Part shown: piece by piece, positions 34,854-44,467 of the stretch
Layout of the letters: every line of letters begins with the position of its first letter
How positions within the stretch are numbered: the first letter of the stretch is position 1
From: Brenneria izadpanahii
GTDB taxonomy: Bacteria; Pseudomonadota; Gammaproteobacteria; Enterobacterales; Enterobacteriaceae
Assembly: GCF_017569925.1 (NCBI RefSeq)
Contig: NZ_CP050854.1
Location: forward strand, 806,001-870,000
Length of the DNA: 64,000 nt
Direction: 5' to 3'
Notes under the pieces: generated by a model
Database searches by the model: none
What the model was told of the DNA's origin: nothing
What the model saw: only the letters and a program-made list of their open reading frames with translations
Program-made: the position numbers and the translations under genes

Positions 34854-36728
34854 ATGGCTATCGAAATCAACGTACCGGATATCGGTGCAGATGAAGTTGA
34901 AGTCACCGAAGTGCTGGTGAAGGTGGGCGACAAGGTCGAAGCTGAACAGTCGCTGATCACCGTAGAAGGCGATAAAGCCTCTATGGAAGTGCCTTCCCCT
35001 CAGGCCGGTGTGGTAAAAGAGATCAAAGTTGCTGTCGGCGATAAAGTTGAAACCGGCAAACTTATCATGATTTTCGATTCCGCCGACGGCGCGGCCGATG
35101 CCGCGCCCGCCAAGGCAGAAGAGAAGAAAGAAGACGCCAAGCCGGCGGCGGCGGCCGTCGCCAGCAAAGAGGTTAATGTACCGGACATCGGCGATGATGA
35201 AGTTGAAGTCACCGAAGTGCTGGTTAAAGTCGGCGACAGCGTCGCAGCCGAACAGTCGCTGATTACCGTTGAAGGCGACAAAGCGTCAATGGAAGTGCCG
35301 GCGCCGTTCGCGGGCGTGGTTAAAGAGATCAAAATCAGCACCGGCGACAAAGTGAAAACCGGCTCGCTGATTATGGTATTCGAAGTCGCTGGCGCCGCAC
35401 CCGCACCGGCTGCGGCGAAAGAAGAAAGCCAGGCTGCTCCGGCCGCCGGCTCCGCGTCTGCGGCGAAAGACGTCAACGTGCCGGATATCGGCGGCGACGA
35501 AGTGGAAGTGACCGAAGTGCTGGTCAAGGTAGGCGATAAGGTTGCCGCCGAACAGTCGCTGATCACGGTTGAAGGCGACAAGGCTTCGATGGAAGTGCCG
35601 GCGCCGTTTGCCGGTACGGTAAAAGAGATCAAAATCAACACCGGCGACAAAGTGAAAACCGGCTCGCCGATCATGGTCTTTGAAGTCGAGGGCGCAGCCC
35701 CGGCCGCCGCGCCCGCCGCCAAGCAGGAAGCCGCCGCCCCGGCGAAGAAAGCCGAAGCCGCGCCTGCCGCGAAAGCGGAAGCGAAAGGCGAATTCGCCGA
35801 AAATGACGCTTACGTTCACGCGACGCCGGTTATCCGCCGTCTGGCCCGTGAGTTTGGCGTTAATCTGGCCAAAGTGAAGGGCACCGGCCGTAAGGGCCGC
35901 ATTCTGCGCGAAGATGTGCAGGCTTATGTGAAAGAGGCGGTTAAACGCGCCGAGTCGGCGCCGGCCGTTAGCGGCGGCGGTCTGCCGGGCATGCTGCCTT
36001 GGCCGAAGGTGGACTTCAGCAAGTTCGGTGAGATTGAAGAAGTCGAACTGGGCCGTATCCAGAAAATCTCCGGCGCCAACCTGAGCCGTAACTGGGTGAT
36101 GATTCCGCATGTTACCCATTTCGACAAAACGGATATCACCGATCTGGAAGCGTTCCGTAAGCAGCAGAACGTAGAAGCCGAGAAGAAAAAACTGGATGTG
36201 AAGATCACCCCGGTTGTTTTCATCATGAAAGCCGTTGCCGCTGCTCTTGAGCAGATGCCTCGTTTCAACAGTTCGCTGTCCGAAGACGGTCAACGTCTGA
36301 CGCTGAAGAAATACATCAACATCGGCGTGGCGGTTGATACGCCGAATGGTCTGGTGGTTCCCGTGTTCAAAGATGTGAACAAGAAAGGCATCGTCGAACT
36401 GTCTCGTGAACTGATGACGATCTCCAAGAAAGCGCGCGACGGTAAGCTGACCGCAGGCGAAATGCAGGGGGGATGCTTCACTATCTCCAGCATCGGCGGC
36501 CTCGGCACGACGCATTTCGCGCCGATTGTCAACGCGCCGGAAGTCGCTATTCTGGGTGTGTCTAAGTCGGCGATGGAACCGGTCTGGAATGGTAAAGAGT
36601 TTGTGCCGCGTCTGATGCTGCCGATATCTCTGTCCTTCGACCATCGTGTCATTGACGGTGCTGATGGCGCTCGTTTTATTACCATCATCAACAACATGCT
36701 GTCTGACATTCGTCGTCTGGTAATGTAA
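34854..36728 (+). CDS. aceF: AceF, dihydrolipoyl acetyltransferase E2 (three lipoyl domains)
   Basis: Core of the pyruvate dehydrogenase complex; passes acetyl groups from lipoyl-lysine to CoA. 624 residues: three lipoyl domains with the lysines of EGDKASMEV at about 41, 143 and 243, joined by Ala/Pro/Lys-rich swinging linkers. A peripheral subunit-binding domain ([21 protein letters not shown]) follows. The catalytic domain ends in [14 protein letters not shown] with the active-site His and Asp. Three lipoyl domains is the E. coli arrangement. Confidence 0.99.
   Translation: MAIEINVPDIGADEVEVTEVLVKVGDKVEAEQSLITVEGDKASMEVPSPQAGVVKEIKVAVGDKVETGKLIMIFDSADGAADAAPAKAEEKKEDAKPAAAAVASKEVNVPDIGDDEVEVTEVLVKVGDSVAAEQSLITVEGDKASMEVPAPFAGVVKEIKISTGDKVKTGSLIMVFEVAGAAPAPAAAKEESQAAPAAGSASAAKDVNVPDIGGDEVEVTEVLVKVGDKVAAEQSLITVEGDKASMEVPAPFAGTVKEIKINTGDKVKTGSPIMVFEVEGAAPAAAPAAKQEAAAPAKKAEAAPAAKAEAKGEFAENDAYVHATPVIRRLAREFGVNLAKVKGTGRKGRILREDVQAYVKEAVKRAESAPAVSGGGLPGMLPWPKVDFSKFGEIEEVELGRIQKISGANLSRNWVMIPHVTHFDKTDITDLEAFRKQQNVEAEKKKLDVKITPVVFIMKAVAAALEQMPRFNSSLSEDGQRLTLKKYINIGVAVDTPNGLVVPVFKDVNKKGIVELSRELMTISKKARDGKLTAGEMQGGCFTISSIGGLGTTHFAPIVNAPEVAILGVSKSAMEPVWNGKEFVPRLMLPISLSFDHRVIDGADGARFITIINNMLSDIRRLVM
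35150..35690 (+). repeat. Tandem lipoyl-domain repeats in aceF
   Basis: The second and third lipoyl domains are near identical at DNA level, with a period of 300 nt (compare 35275-35370 with 35575-35670). The first domain is more diverged. This suggests recent duplication or gene conversion between domains 2 and 3. Confidence 0.7.
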
Positions 36729-36733
36729 CCGTA

Positions 36734-36761
36734 AAGGCTGGCCTTGCGGCCGGCCTTTTTG
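36734..36761 (+). terminator. Intrinsic terminator after aceF
   Basis: AAGGCTGGCC and GGCCGGCCTT pair over ten positions (one G-U) around a TTGC loop, followed by TTTT. It would separate aceEF from lpd, which then needs its own promoter in the remaining 240 nt, as in E. coli. Confidence 0.85.
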
Positions 36762-36999
36762 TTAACGTCAGTGTTGCTAACAATATTATGCAGCTAAAGA
36801 TCCAGATAATGGGTTTAGGTGCTTAAATGTTATCAGGCGGCACTGTTGAGACACTATTCATTTGCTGGCAATTTGCAGGTTGTTAACAATTATGTAAACT
36901 GCTGGCGATGAAAGCGTCCCGGCGGATGAAAGGCGTACTTAAATTAACTCGCCATAAGAAAGTCGTCTGGCCGCCGGACAAACAAAACATGAGGTCATG

Positions 37000-38427
37000 A
37001 TGAGTACTGAAATTAAAGCTCAGGTGGTGGTACTTGGTGCCGGCCCTGCAGGTTACTCGGCTGCATTTCGTTGTGCGGACTTGGGCCTGGAAACCGTGCT
37101 GGTAGAACGCTACTCCACGCTGGGTGGGGTATGTCTGAACGTGGGTTGTATCCCTTCCAAAGCCTTGCTGCACGTTGCTAAAGTGATTGAAGAAGCGAAA
37201 GCGCTGGCAGAGCACGGCATCGTATTCGGCGAGCCTAAAACCGATATTGATAAAATTCGTCTGTGGAAAGAGAAAGTTATCACTCAGCTGACCGGCGGCC
37301 TGTCCGGTATGGCGAAGGCCCGTAAAGTCAAAGTGGTTAACGGTCTGGGTAAATTCACCGGCGCCAATACGCTGGTTGTCGACGGCGAAAACGGCCAAAC
37401 AACGATTAATTTCGAAAACGCGATTATTGCCGCCGGTTCCCGTCCGATCCAACTGCCGTTTATTCCGCATGAAGATCCGCGCGTATGGGATTCCACCGAT
37501 GCGCTGGAGCTGAAAAGCGTGCCGGAGCGTCTGCTGATCATGGGCGGCGGCATCATCGGTCTGGAAATGGGGACCGTGTATCATGCGCTTGGTTCTCAGA
37601 TCGACGTGGTGGAAATGTTCGATCAGGTGATCCCGGCCGCCGATAAAGACATCGTCAAGGTCTTCACCAAACGCATCAGCAAGCAGTTTACCCTGATGCT
37701 GGAAACCAAAGTGACCGCGGTAGAAGCCAAAGAAGACGGTATCTACGTCACGATGGAAGGCAAAAAAGCGCCGGCCGAACCGCAGCGTTATGATGCGGTG
37801 CTGGTGGCGATCGGCCGCGTGCCTAACGGTAAGTCGCTGGATGCCGGTCAGGCGGGCGTTGAAGTCGACGATCGCGGTTTTATCCGCGTCGATAAGCAGA
37901 TGCGCACCAATGTGCCGCATATCTATGCGATTGGCGACATCGTCGGTCAGCCGATGCTGGCGCACAAGGGCGTGCATGAAGGCCACGTCGCCGCTGAAGT
38001 TATCGCCGGTAAGAAGCACTATTTCGATCCGAAAGTGATCCCGTCCATTGCCTATACCGAGCCGGAAGTGGCCTGGGTCGGCATGACCGAGAAAGAAGCG
38101 AAAGAGAAAGGCATCAGCTTTGAGACGGCGACGTTCCCGTGGGCGGCGTCCGGGCGCGCCATTGCTTCCGACTGTTCGGATGGTATGACCAAACTGATTT
38201 TCGACAAAGAGACGCATCGCGTTATCGGCGGGGCGATTGTCGGTACTAACGGCGGCGAGCTGTTAGGTGAAATCGGTCTGGCGATTGAGATGGGTTGTGA
38301 CGCGGAAGATATCGCGCTGACCATCCATGCTCACCCGACGCTGCATGAATCCGTTGGTCTGGCGGCTGAAATTTATGAAGGCAGCATCACCGACCTGCCG
38401 AACCCGAAGGCGAAGAAGAAAAAGTAA
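37000..38427 (+). CDS. lpd: Lpd, dihydrolipoyl dehydrogenase E3
   Basis: FAD enzyme that reoxidises dihydrolipoyl groups of the pyruvate and 2-oxoglutarate dehydrogenases and of the glycine cleavage system. Two ATGs stand in tandem at 36997 and 37000; the second is better spaced from GAGG and gives 475 residues, MSTEIKAQ. FAD motif VVLGAGPAGYSAA, redox pair CLNVGC near residues 45-50, NAD motif MGGGIIGLEMGTV near 180, and the C-terminal active site HAHPTLHE near 445. Confidence 0.98.
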   Translation: MSTEIKAQVVVLGAGPAGYSAAFRCADLGLETVLVERYSTLGGVCLNVGCIPSKALLHVAKVIEEAKALAEHGIVFGEPKTDIDKIRLWKEKVITQLTGGLSGMAKARKVKVVNGLGKFTGANTLVVDGENGQTTINFENAIIAAGSRPIQLPFIPHEDPRVWDSTDALELKSVPERLLIMGGGIIGLEMGTVYHALGSQIDVVEMFDQVIPAADKDIVKVFTKRISKQFTLMLETKVTAVEAKEDGIYVTMEGKKAPAEPQRYDAVLVAIGRVPNGKSLDAGQAGVEVDDRGFIRVDKQMRTNVPHIYAIGDIVGQPMLAHKGVHEGHVAAEVIAGKKHYFDPKVIPSIAYTEPEVAWVGMTEKEAKEKGISFETATFPWAASGRAIASDCSDGMTKLIFDKETHRVIGGAIVGTNGGELLGEIGLAIEMGCDAEDIALTIHAHPTLHESVGLAAEIYEGSITDLPNPKAKKKK

Positions 38428-38456
38428 TTTTGTTCGCGTTCAAACCGCATGAATCT

Positions 38457-38488
38457 AATCCGGCGCCGTAAAGGCACCGGATTTTTTT
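38457..38488 (+). terminator. Intrinsic terminator after lpd
   Basis: AATCCGG-CGCC and GGCA-CCGGATT (one internal mismatch) around GTAAA, followed by a run of T. It closes the pyruvate dehydrogenase operon. The rest of the 418-nt gap up to 38845 holds no gene that can be supported. Confidence 0.85.
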
Positions 38489-38845
38489 TTGCCGCTGTCG
38501 GTTACCGGCGATGGGAGCAATGTTCTTTCTCATTCTCCGCCGGCAACAAATAGGCGCGATCGGAGCCGGCCCTCGTTTTACCGCGGCCTGAATTGCAGCG
38601 AAGTTTGACTGGCGAACGGCGGGAAACATGATGGTTGCTGACGCTGGTTTCTGATATGTTTAGCGCAATTGTCCGCAGCTATCTGGTTGAGAACGCGGCA
38701 TTTAATCTGACGGGCGAACGTAGAAAGGCGATTGCTGACGCAATCTCGTTATAACAGCCTTCTTGATAACATAATTTCGCTGACGAATGACTGACCTTGG
38801 CATGCTTTGCGCGCAGAGATCGTTTTAGTTTACAGGGATACGGAG

Positions 38846-41137
38846 ATGAAAAGGTATCTGGGCGTTATCGTGCTGGCGTTATGGGCATCGGTATGCAGCG
38901 GTAAAGGCACGCTGACGGAAGGCGTGTATCTGATTGATGATATCCAGGTGGTATTTGACAATAACAAGGCGCTCGGTGAAGGGGACGCGTCATTTCAAAA
39001 AAGCATCGTCGGACAAATCAAAAGCATCAAAGACAACGCCTATTTCAATTTTATGCCGACGGAGGTGATTTATTATACCCCTGACGGAAAAGCGACCGAG
39101 AATATTAAAGCCGCAAGGGTACAGCTAAACGCCGTTTGGCATACGATAAAGGTCGATGGGGAAGACACGATTCGACTGGTTTCCGATAAAAAATTGGCCT
39201 GCGCGTTTTATGACTGCCAAATTACCCTGGTATTGAAAAAAACCACCGCTCAGGCGCCGGCGTTAATCAAGATCAAACAGCATCTCGACGAGAGAGAAAA
39301 AGCCTATCAGGCGCGGCTTGTTGAGGAAAAAGACACGTTTAATCGTGTACCGATGGACGATTTTCCCGGCATTCCGTTTTCTCCCGCCGAGAATTTCACT
39401 ATCAAGCTGCCGTTTAAAATTTACGACAAGATAAAACTGTGGGAGTTTGGCATTTATATCCGCAGGATGGAGCGGCTCCTGATCAACCGAGAAAATAAAA
39501 ATACGCGGATCTACTCCTATCATGACCGGCAGCATAAAACCGACTTCGACCTGTTTGTCGTTAGCGGCAAAAAGAGCGATTTCAACCTGGCTTCATGGCT
39601 GAAATATAAGCATGGAATACTGTTTCAATCGGACCACGGCGCCGCGTATTATAATGAGAGTAAACAGCTTGAAACCGTTTATTTTCAATATGATGAGGTT
39701 GGCCAGCGTTACTTTTTCGGGCTAGCGAACGCCGAGGACGTGACGCAGCTCGCCAGAGCGTTTGCCGTGCTGCGAACCATGGATGTTCGCTACCGCGGCG
39801 CCCAGGCGCTCTCTATGCGTGATGTGGCGTTATCTCAGCAGGCGCTGGAAGAAAAATATGGAATCAAGATCGCTGACGAACTTAACGCCGCCGATTTGCA
39901 GGAAACCATTTGGAAAGAAATCGATCTGCGCATGGCGAAGCCTGAACGTTTTATCAAACGGGAATTGAAACGTATCCGCGTAAAGTTTCCGTCAGACTCC
40001 TTGCACTATGATATTTATTTTTCCGTCACCACCCAATCAATACCTGAACTGATGGCCGAAATCAGGCAAATCGTCCCGAAAGGTGAACAGCTAGGCGACG
40101 TATTTATTTACGGTAACAGCGCATTCCATGGCTACGAATACAACGTTAATGTCGGAGAGGGACTCAGGTTGCAGTTTATGGTGCCTCATGACGCCGGAAC
40201 GCCTTTAGAGCGACTGATGTTTCTGCATGTGTTGCAACAGCTTGACCTCAGCCGTTTTCCGGCCATTGCCGGCGCAGAGAGAAACAACCTATTTAAGTAC
40301 GACAGTAAAACCTATGCTTCTCCCCAACCGGAAGATCGCTATTTTAGTCTTGATATCGGCCTGCTTGATGGTCAGGGAAATTTGATCATCAGCCAGCCTG
40401 ATGATGGCGTTTTCGAGTTTAAAGAAACGCCTCCTTATATACTGGCCATCAGGTCTAAAACCGCGGAAGAAGGCGACGGCGGCAAGAAACATGGCGTGTG
40501 GGTGTTTGATGAAAAAGGAAAACTCCTTCATCAGACGCTGGAGTTGGAAGGCATTGTTGAACAGCGGCTCGCGATTAGCGGCGACGGCAAAAAGCTGGGG
40601 TTGTACGATCTGAAAAATCAGCAATGGCGGTTGCAGCCGGCGTATGAAGAACTCAGTTGGCACAACGGCGTGTTTCTTGCTTCCCATATCAAAATTGAAG
40701 CCACAGGTAGCATCGAAGTAAGAAAGCGCATCGCTGAGGATTTACTTGATAAAGACGGACGGGTATTGGCAACGGGCCACTTTATTACGGTGGCTGATGA
40801 TAGGGATCGCGTTATCGTTACCGGAGAAAAAAAGGTCAGCCTGATGGATAAGCAGGGTAGGGTTCTGCTAACGCGTAGCGGCGACGACTTGGAGTATGTG
40901 TCTGAAATTAATGCCTATGCGCTGAAAGTATCCGACTCTGCCGGTAAGCATAAACGGGTAGGGATAATCAGCGAGCAGGGGGAAATCATTCTTCCCGTGG
41001 AATACGGCGGATATCTGGTATACGACGGCCGCCTTGAAATGTCGTCGCCAGACTTTACGCGTGTTAGCCTGTTCGAGGTCGACAAGATTAAAGATTGGCG
41101 CAACCACCAGCCGCTGCGGGCAATCCCCTTTCCCTGA
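38846..41137 (+). CDS. Exported protein of unknown function with WG-like repeats
   Basis: Not recognised as a named gene. The start at 38846 follows ACGGAG and gives 763 residues with a signal peptide (MKRYLGVIVLALWASVCSG). The Cys is not in a good lipobox, so lipid attachment is doubtful. The middle part (about 150-500) has no motif that was recognised. The last 230 residues carry repeated beta-strand units of the WG type: KHGVWVFDEKGKLL, LGLYDLKNQQWRLQPAYEEL, VSLMDKQGRVLLT and VGIISEQGEIILPVEYGG. It stands alone after lpd, where E. coli has yacH. Confidence 0.7.
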   Translation: MKRYLGVIVLALWASVCSGKGTLTEGVYLIDDIQVVFDNNKALGEGDASFQKSIVGQIKSIKDNAYFNFMPTEVIYYTPDGKATENIKAARVQLNAVWHTIKVDGEDTIRLVSDKKLACAFYDCQITLVLKKTTAQAPALIKIKQHLDEREKAYQARLVEEKDTFNRVPMDDFPGIPFSPAENFTIKLPFKIYDKIKLWEFGIYIRRMERLLINRENKNTRIYSYHDRQHKTDFDLFVVSGKKSDFNLASWLKYKHGILFQSDHGAAYYNESKQLETVYFQYDEVGQRYFFGLANAEDVTQLARAFAVLRTMDVRYRGAQALSMRDVALSQQALEEKYGIKIADELNAADLQETIWKEIDLRMAKPERFIKRELKRIRVKFPSDSLHYDIYFSVTTQSIPELMAEIRQIVPKGEQLGDVFIYGNSAFHGYEYNVNVGEGLRLQFMVPHDAGTPLERLMFLHVLQQLDLSRFPAIAGAERNNLFKYDSKTYASPQPEDRYFSLDIGLLDGQGNLIISQPDDGVFEFKETPPYILAIRSKTAEEGDGGKKHGVWVFDEKGKLLHQTLELEGIVEQRLAISGDGKKLGLYDLKNQQWRLQPAYEELSWHNGVFLASHIKIEATGSIEVRKRIAEDLLDKDGRVLATGHFITVADDRDRVIVTGEKKVSLMDKQGRVLLTRSGDDLEYVSEINAYALKVSDSAGKHKRVGIISEQGEIILPVEYGGYLVYDGRLEMSSPDFTRVSLFEVDKIKDWRNHQPLRAIPFP

Positions 41138-41317
41138 TTAAGATTAATCGGTTATTTTTATTGCGGAGTTCCTTCTGGCGGCTTGCGTGAATTCGCATTG
41201 AGGCCGCCGGGATTTTTCAGCCGGTTGCGCGGAATGTGGCGGCTGCCCGGTTATTTGTTGTTCAACGCTTTACAATTTTGTCTCAAAGAAAAACAACGCA
41301 TTATCTTTGGGGCTATT

Positions 41318-42490
41318 ATGACGTACATTTCACGACGAGCGCCGTTCTGGTTGCTGGCGGTCAGCCTGTTCACTCCTTCACTTATGGCGCATGACATGAC
41401 GTATCAAACTTCGGCGGTGACGGATGATGCGTTGCCGGTGTTTTATCCTCAGCTTAAACAGCGTATGACTTATCCGGATTCCTGGCTGGTGAGCGAGCAT
41501 GTTCGCTTCGAAGACTGGAAGCACCATGCTCGTCAGACGCTGCGCGCTTTACTGCTGACGCCCGATTCAACCCGCGCTTTCGCGCCGCAGCCGCTTGCCC
41601 GGCAGGATCGCGGCGGCTATCTGGCTGAGAAGGTCGCGTTTAATCTGACGGATGAAAGCCGGGTCAGCGCATTGCTGTTGACGCCTAAAACGCCCGGACC
41701 TCATCCGGCGGTGATCCTGCTGCACGATCACGGATCGAAATTTGATATCGGCAAAGAGAAAGTGATCAAACCGTGGGGAAATGAACAACAGCTTGTTTCC
41801 GCGCAGGCATGGGCGGATAAGTTTTTCTCCGGACGTTTTATTGGCGATGAGCTGGCGAAACGCGGCTATGTGGTACTGGCGGTAGACGCGCTGGGCTGGG
41901 GCAATCGCGGGCCGATGCAATACGAACGGCAGCAGGCGCTGGCGAGCAACTTCTTCAATCTGGGGCGCTCATTGGCGGGGTTGATGGCCTATGAGGATAT
42001 GCGGGCCGCGGACTTTCTGGCATCGCTGCCGCAGGTGGATGAAGCGCGTATCGGCGCGGTCGGGTTTTCCATGGGCGCGTACCGCGCCTGGCAGCTGGCG
42101 GCGCTGTCCGACAAGATTGCCGCTACGGCGGCGGTATCGTGGATCGGCACCTATAGCGGGCTGATGACGCCGGGTAATAACGTGCTGCGCGGCCAGTCGG
42201 CCTTTTATATGCAGCATCCCGGACTGCCCGCGCGCCTGGATTTTCCTGATGTCGCCAGCATTGCCGCTCCCAATCCGATGCTGCTTTTCAACGGCGCCGC
42301 GGATAGCCTGTTCCCGATCGGTTCGGTGCAGCAAGCGTATGACAAAATGCATCGCGTCTGGCGCTCGCAGCAGGCGGACGCCAAACTGGAAACCAAACTC
42401 TGGCCGCAACGGGGTCATGTATTCGAGCAAGAACAGCAGGAAGCCGTGTTTAGCTGGCTGGATCGCTGGCTCGTCCCGGCGGAGGACTAA
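41318..42490 (+). CDS. Exported alpha/beta hydrolase (dienelactone hydrolase-like)
   Basis: Serine hydrolase, substrate unknown. The start at 41318 gives 390 residues with a signal peptide MTYISRRAPFWLLAVSLFTP ending near LMA-HD, so it is probably periplasmic. Alpha/beta-hydrolase landmarks: HPAVILLHDHGSKFDIG (oxyanion region), nucleophile elbow GFSMGAYRA, acid NGAADSLFPIGS and catalytic His in QRGHVFE. Related families include acetyl-esterase and dienelactone hydrolases. The longer frame from 41183 has no signal-like start. It may act on plant-derived esters, but that is a guess. Confidence 0.75.
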   Translation: MTYISRRAPFWLLAVSLFTPSLMAHDMTYQTSAVTDDALPVFYPQLKQRMTYPDSWLVSEHVRFEDWKHHARQTLRALLLTPDSTRAFAPQPLARQDRGGYLAEKVAFNLTDESRVSALLLTPKTPGPHPAVILLHDHGSKFDIGKEKVIKPWGNEQQLVSAQAWADKFFSGRFIGDELAKRGYVVLAVDALGWGNRGPMQYERQQALASNFFNLGRSLAGLMAYEDMRAADFLASLPQVDEARIGAVGFSMGAYRAWQLAALSDKIAATAAVSWIGTYSGLMTPGNNVLRGQSAFYMQHPGLPARLDFPDVASIAAPNPMLLFNGAADSLFPIGSVQQAYDKMHRVWRSQQADAKLETKLWPQRGHVFEQEQQEAVFSWLDRWLVPAED

Positions 42491-42598
42491 TGTCGGGGGC
42501 CGAATCCCGGCCCCGTTATAATTTCAAAAATATACGCGAATTTCGGTATGCCATATTCAATTTCTTTGCGACCACGCCGCCGTGATTTCTCGCCGCGG

Positions 42599-43108
42599 CT
42601 AATTATCCCAGCGTTTACGGCAGGTATCGCTAGCCAACCACGTTTTTTTTGCGGCGTCATCGCGGGATGAGAGGTTTTCCAGACAAATCAGACCGTAGCC
42701 ATCATGCGTATCCACGATGCCGATGCCGACGGCGTCATTAACGCCGGCGTTAATGCGCTCCCATTCCTGCTTTGACAGGCGCAACGACACTGATTTACCC
42801 GTCAACGCGGCATCACTGCTGCTTAACACTTTTCCTTCAACCAGCACCGGATCGGGATAGCCGGAAATTAGCGATGGCGAACGCGTGACTGACGAGGAAA
42901 GTTTATGATCCGCTTCAACGTTTTTAATCTGAATTACTGCCTTTCGGCTGGGCAATGCCGTTTCCACACCTTTGAACATGGCGTTTTCCGCAGTGATCTC
43001 AATTTTTTTGCTAAATAAAAAGGACATGCTGGCTCCTGAATACGCGGTAAGCAGTAAGGCGAGTATCGCCGGTGTTAGCAAACCTCTCGCGCTATTGTAC
43101 TTCAACAT
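42599..43108 (-). CDS. Candidate periplasmic immunity protein of a type VI cassette
   Basis: Not recognised as a known family. The start MLKYNSARGLL at 43108 follows AAGGA and gives 169 residues with a signal sequence or anchor (LLTPAILALLLTAYSGAS). The mature part is a small beta-rich domain with two Cys (LICLEN and SDTCRKRW). It overlaps the upstream effector candidate by 17 nt on the same strand, the coupling usual for effector-immunity pairs. Its export would place the toxin's target in the periplasm. The function is inferred from context only. Confidence 0.5.
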   Translation of the reverse strand: MLKYNSARGLLTPAILALLLTAYSGASMSFLFSKKIEITAENAMFKGVETALPSRKAVIQIKNVEADHKLSSSVTRSPSLISGYPDPVLVEGKVLSSSDAALTGKSVSLRLSKQEWERINAGVNDAVGIGIVDTHDGYGLICLENLSSRDDAAKKTWLASDTCRKRWDN

Positions 43109-43664
43109 AATACCTATCCTTATCCGGCGTGAATCCGACATAGCCGGAATAGGAACGCGTCAATCCTTTTTTTACCGCGACAATTTGCCGATAAAGTTGG
43201 TCGGGCGTATCAAGGCCGGAAATCTCCGAAGGCAGGATGCCCGCCTTGACGAAGGCCAGGCTCGCATGCGTGGAGCAGTTATTCCCCACGATATTAAATG
43301 TATCGGGATGATTCTTTATATCATTCCAGGCGGCGTCGAACAGTGTGGCTTCAGCACTGGAAACCCCCACTAGCAGGACGGTGGAGACAAGATTGTAGCG
43401 CTTGGCCTCATTCGCATCGATATAGTATGGCCTGCCGTACGCTTTTGAGGAAAAGTCTTCGTAGGTCAGCACATACCCCTCCATTCCTAAACCCACGGTA
43501 CCGAATGAGTTGGAATATCCTTCACCGCGGCCATAGAAGCCAATTGGCGCTCCGTTGCTTAAAATACAATCGGCATGTTGTTCCAACAGTCCGGGAGTAT
43601 GTTCAGCGCTATTTTTCCCCCGAACTACCATCCCCACTTCATTTTGCAGGAAAATAGGTTCCAT
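43092..43664 (-). CDS. Candidate type VI effector, permuted NlpC/P60-like (papain fold)
   Basis: 190 residues, no signal peptide. The signature VGNNCSTHASLAFVKAGI near residue 130 puts a Cys at the start of a helix, after a His in a strand region (HADCILSNGAPIGFYG, about residue 30). That order is typical of circularly permuted NlpC/P60 and LRAT-like hydrolases, such as YiiX/YaeF types. It sits 23 nt after an hcp gene and overlaps a signal-bearing small gene, so a cell-wall or membrane-targeting toxin carried by Hcp is likely. The family and target are inferred. Confidence 0.55.
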   Translation of the reverse strand: MEPIFLQNEVGMVVRGKNSAEHTPGLLEQHADCILSNGAPIGFYGRGEGYSNSFGTVGLGMEGYVLTYEDFSSKAYGRPYYIDANEAKRYNLVSTVLLVGVSSAEATLFDAAWNDIKNHPDTFNIVGNNCSTHASLAFVKAGILPSEISGLDTPDQLYRQIVAVKKGLTRSYSGYVGFTPDKDRYYVEVQ

Positions 43665-43687
43665 AATATGTATTTCCCTGAGGTTGA

Positions 43688-44173
43688 TTAGCCGGTGATT
43701 TTGTTTTGCTTGATATCGAAGCCCATCGCAACTTCTGCGCCTTTACCTCCGTTGGACTGTTGCTTCCAATAGTGTGCTTCAACAGCGGATGCTTGAAATT
43801 TATAGGTCACCAGCATCTGACTGCCATTGGAACCGCCAATATTTACATCCGTGATCAGCGCGTTTTTCAATACGAAGGTGGCGAATTCCATGGCGCTGCC
43901 GCCGCTGGCCTTGCAAACGGAAACTTTGACGTTATTGATATGCTGACCGATTGATCACATTTTCAGCATGGTCGGCATTGCATTATCGATAGCGGTAACG
44001 ATGTTCAAATCGCGAAAACTTACACGACCGGAACCACCTCCACCACCGCGCGTCGTATCGGTATTTTGAGATGCTCCCCAGGAACATGAAAACACGTCGA
44101 TCCAACCTTCATGCTGCGACTCTGCGCATTCACCGGCAACACCTTCGACGTAGAGATAAATAGCATTAGACAT
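43688..44173 (-). pseudogene. hcp: Hcp, type VI secretion tube protein, with in-frame TGA
   Basis: Hcp rings stack into the tube that type VI systems fire, and they can carry small effectors. The gene starts MSNAIYLYVEGVAGE at 44173 after AAGGA and would encode 161 residues. A TGA at 43955-43957 follows AMPTMLKM. Translation continues in the same frame as SIGQHINNVKVSVCKASGG and VTYKFQASAVEAHYWKQQ to the normal stop. Hcp proteins usually have K-Y/H-C-S here, so the change looks like Cys TGC/TGT to TGA. No other type VI genes are in the window. Confidence 0.85.
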
Positions 44174-44467
44174 AAAAAATCCTTTTAGCAGAAATAGAAA
44201 ATGTTATTCGATATGAAAACGGCGAGACTATCGAAATTCTATGATTCTCACGAGAGAGCAAGCGAGTCATACTTTATCGGATTAGCATGTAGACAAAAAA
44301 TGAGCTGGACAGAAAATCCTGACATTGAGAAAAATCTTAGTTGAAATCAGCGATGTAATCGGATTCGGTCAATGAGAATTGATCATATGACGATAAGGGA
44401 CGCGCTTACGATGCCTCTCGTTGCGGTCGCCCTGAATATCACAAATCTGAAGCGAACGGCATTCGCC

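Noticed and set aside
38655..38753. 32-codon frame starting MFSAIVRSYLVEN before the WG-repeat gene
   Set aside because: No clear ribosome site or recognised homologue; could be chance.
43955..43957. The TGA in hcp as a selenocysteine codon
   Set aside because: Hcp is not a redox enzyme, and no SECIS-like hairpin was noticed directly after the codon. A point change or sequencing error is simpler.
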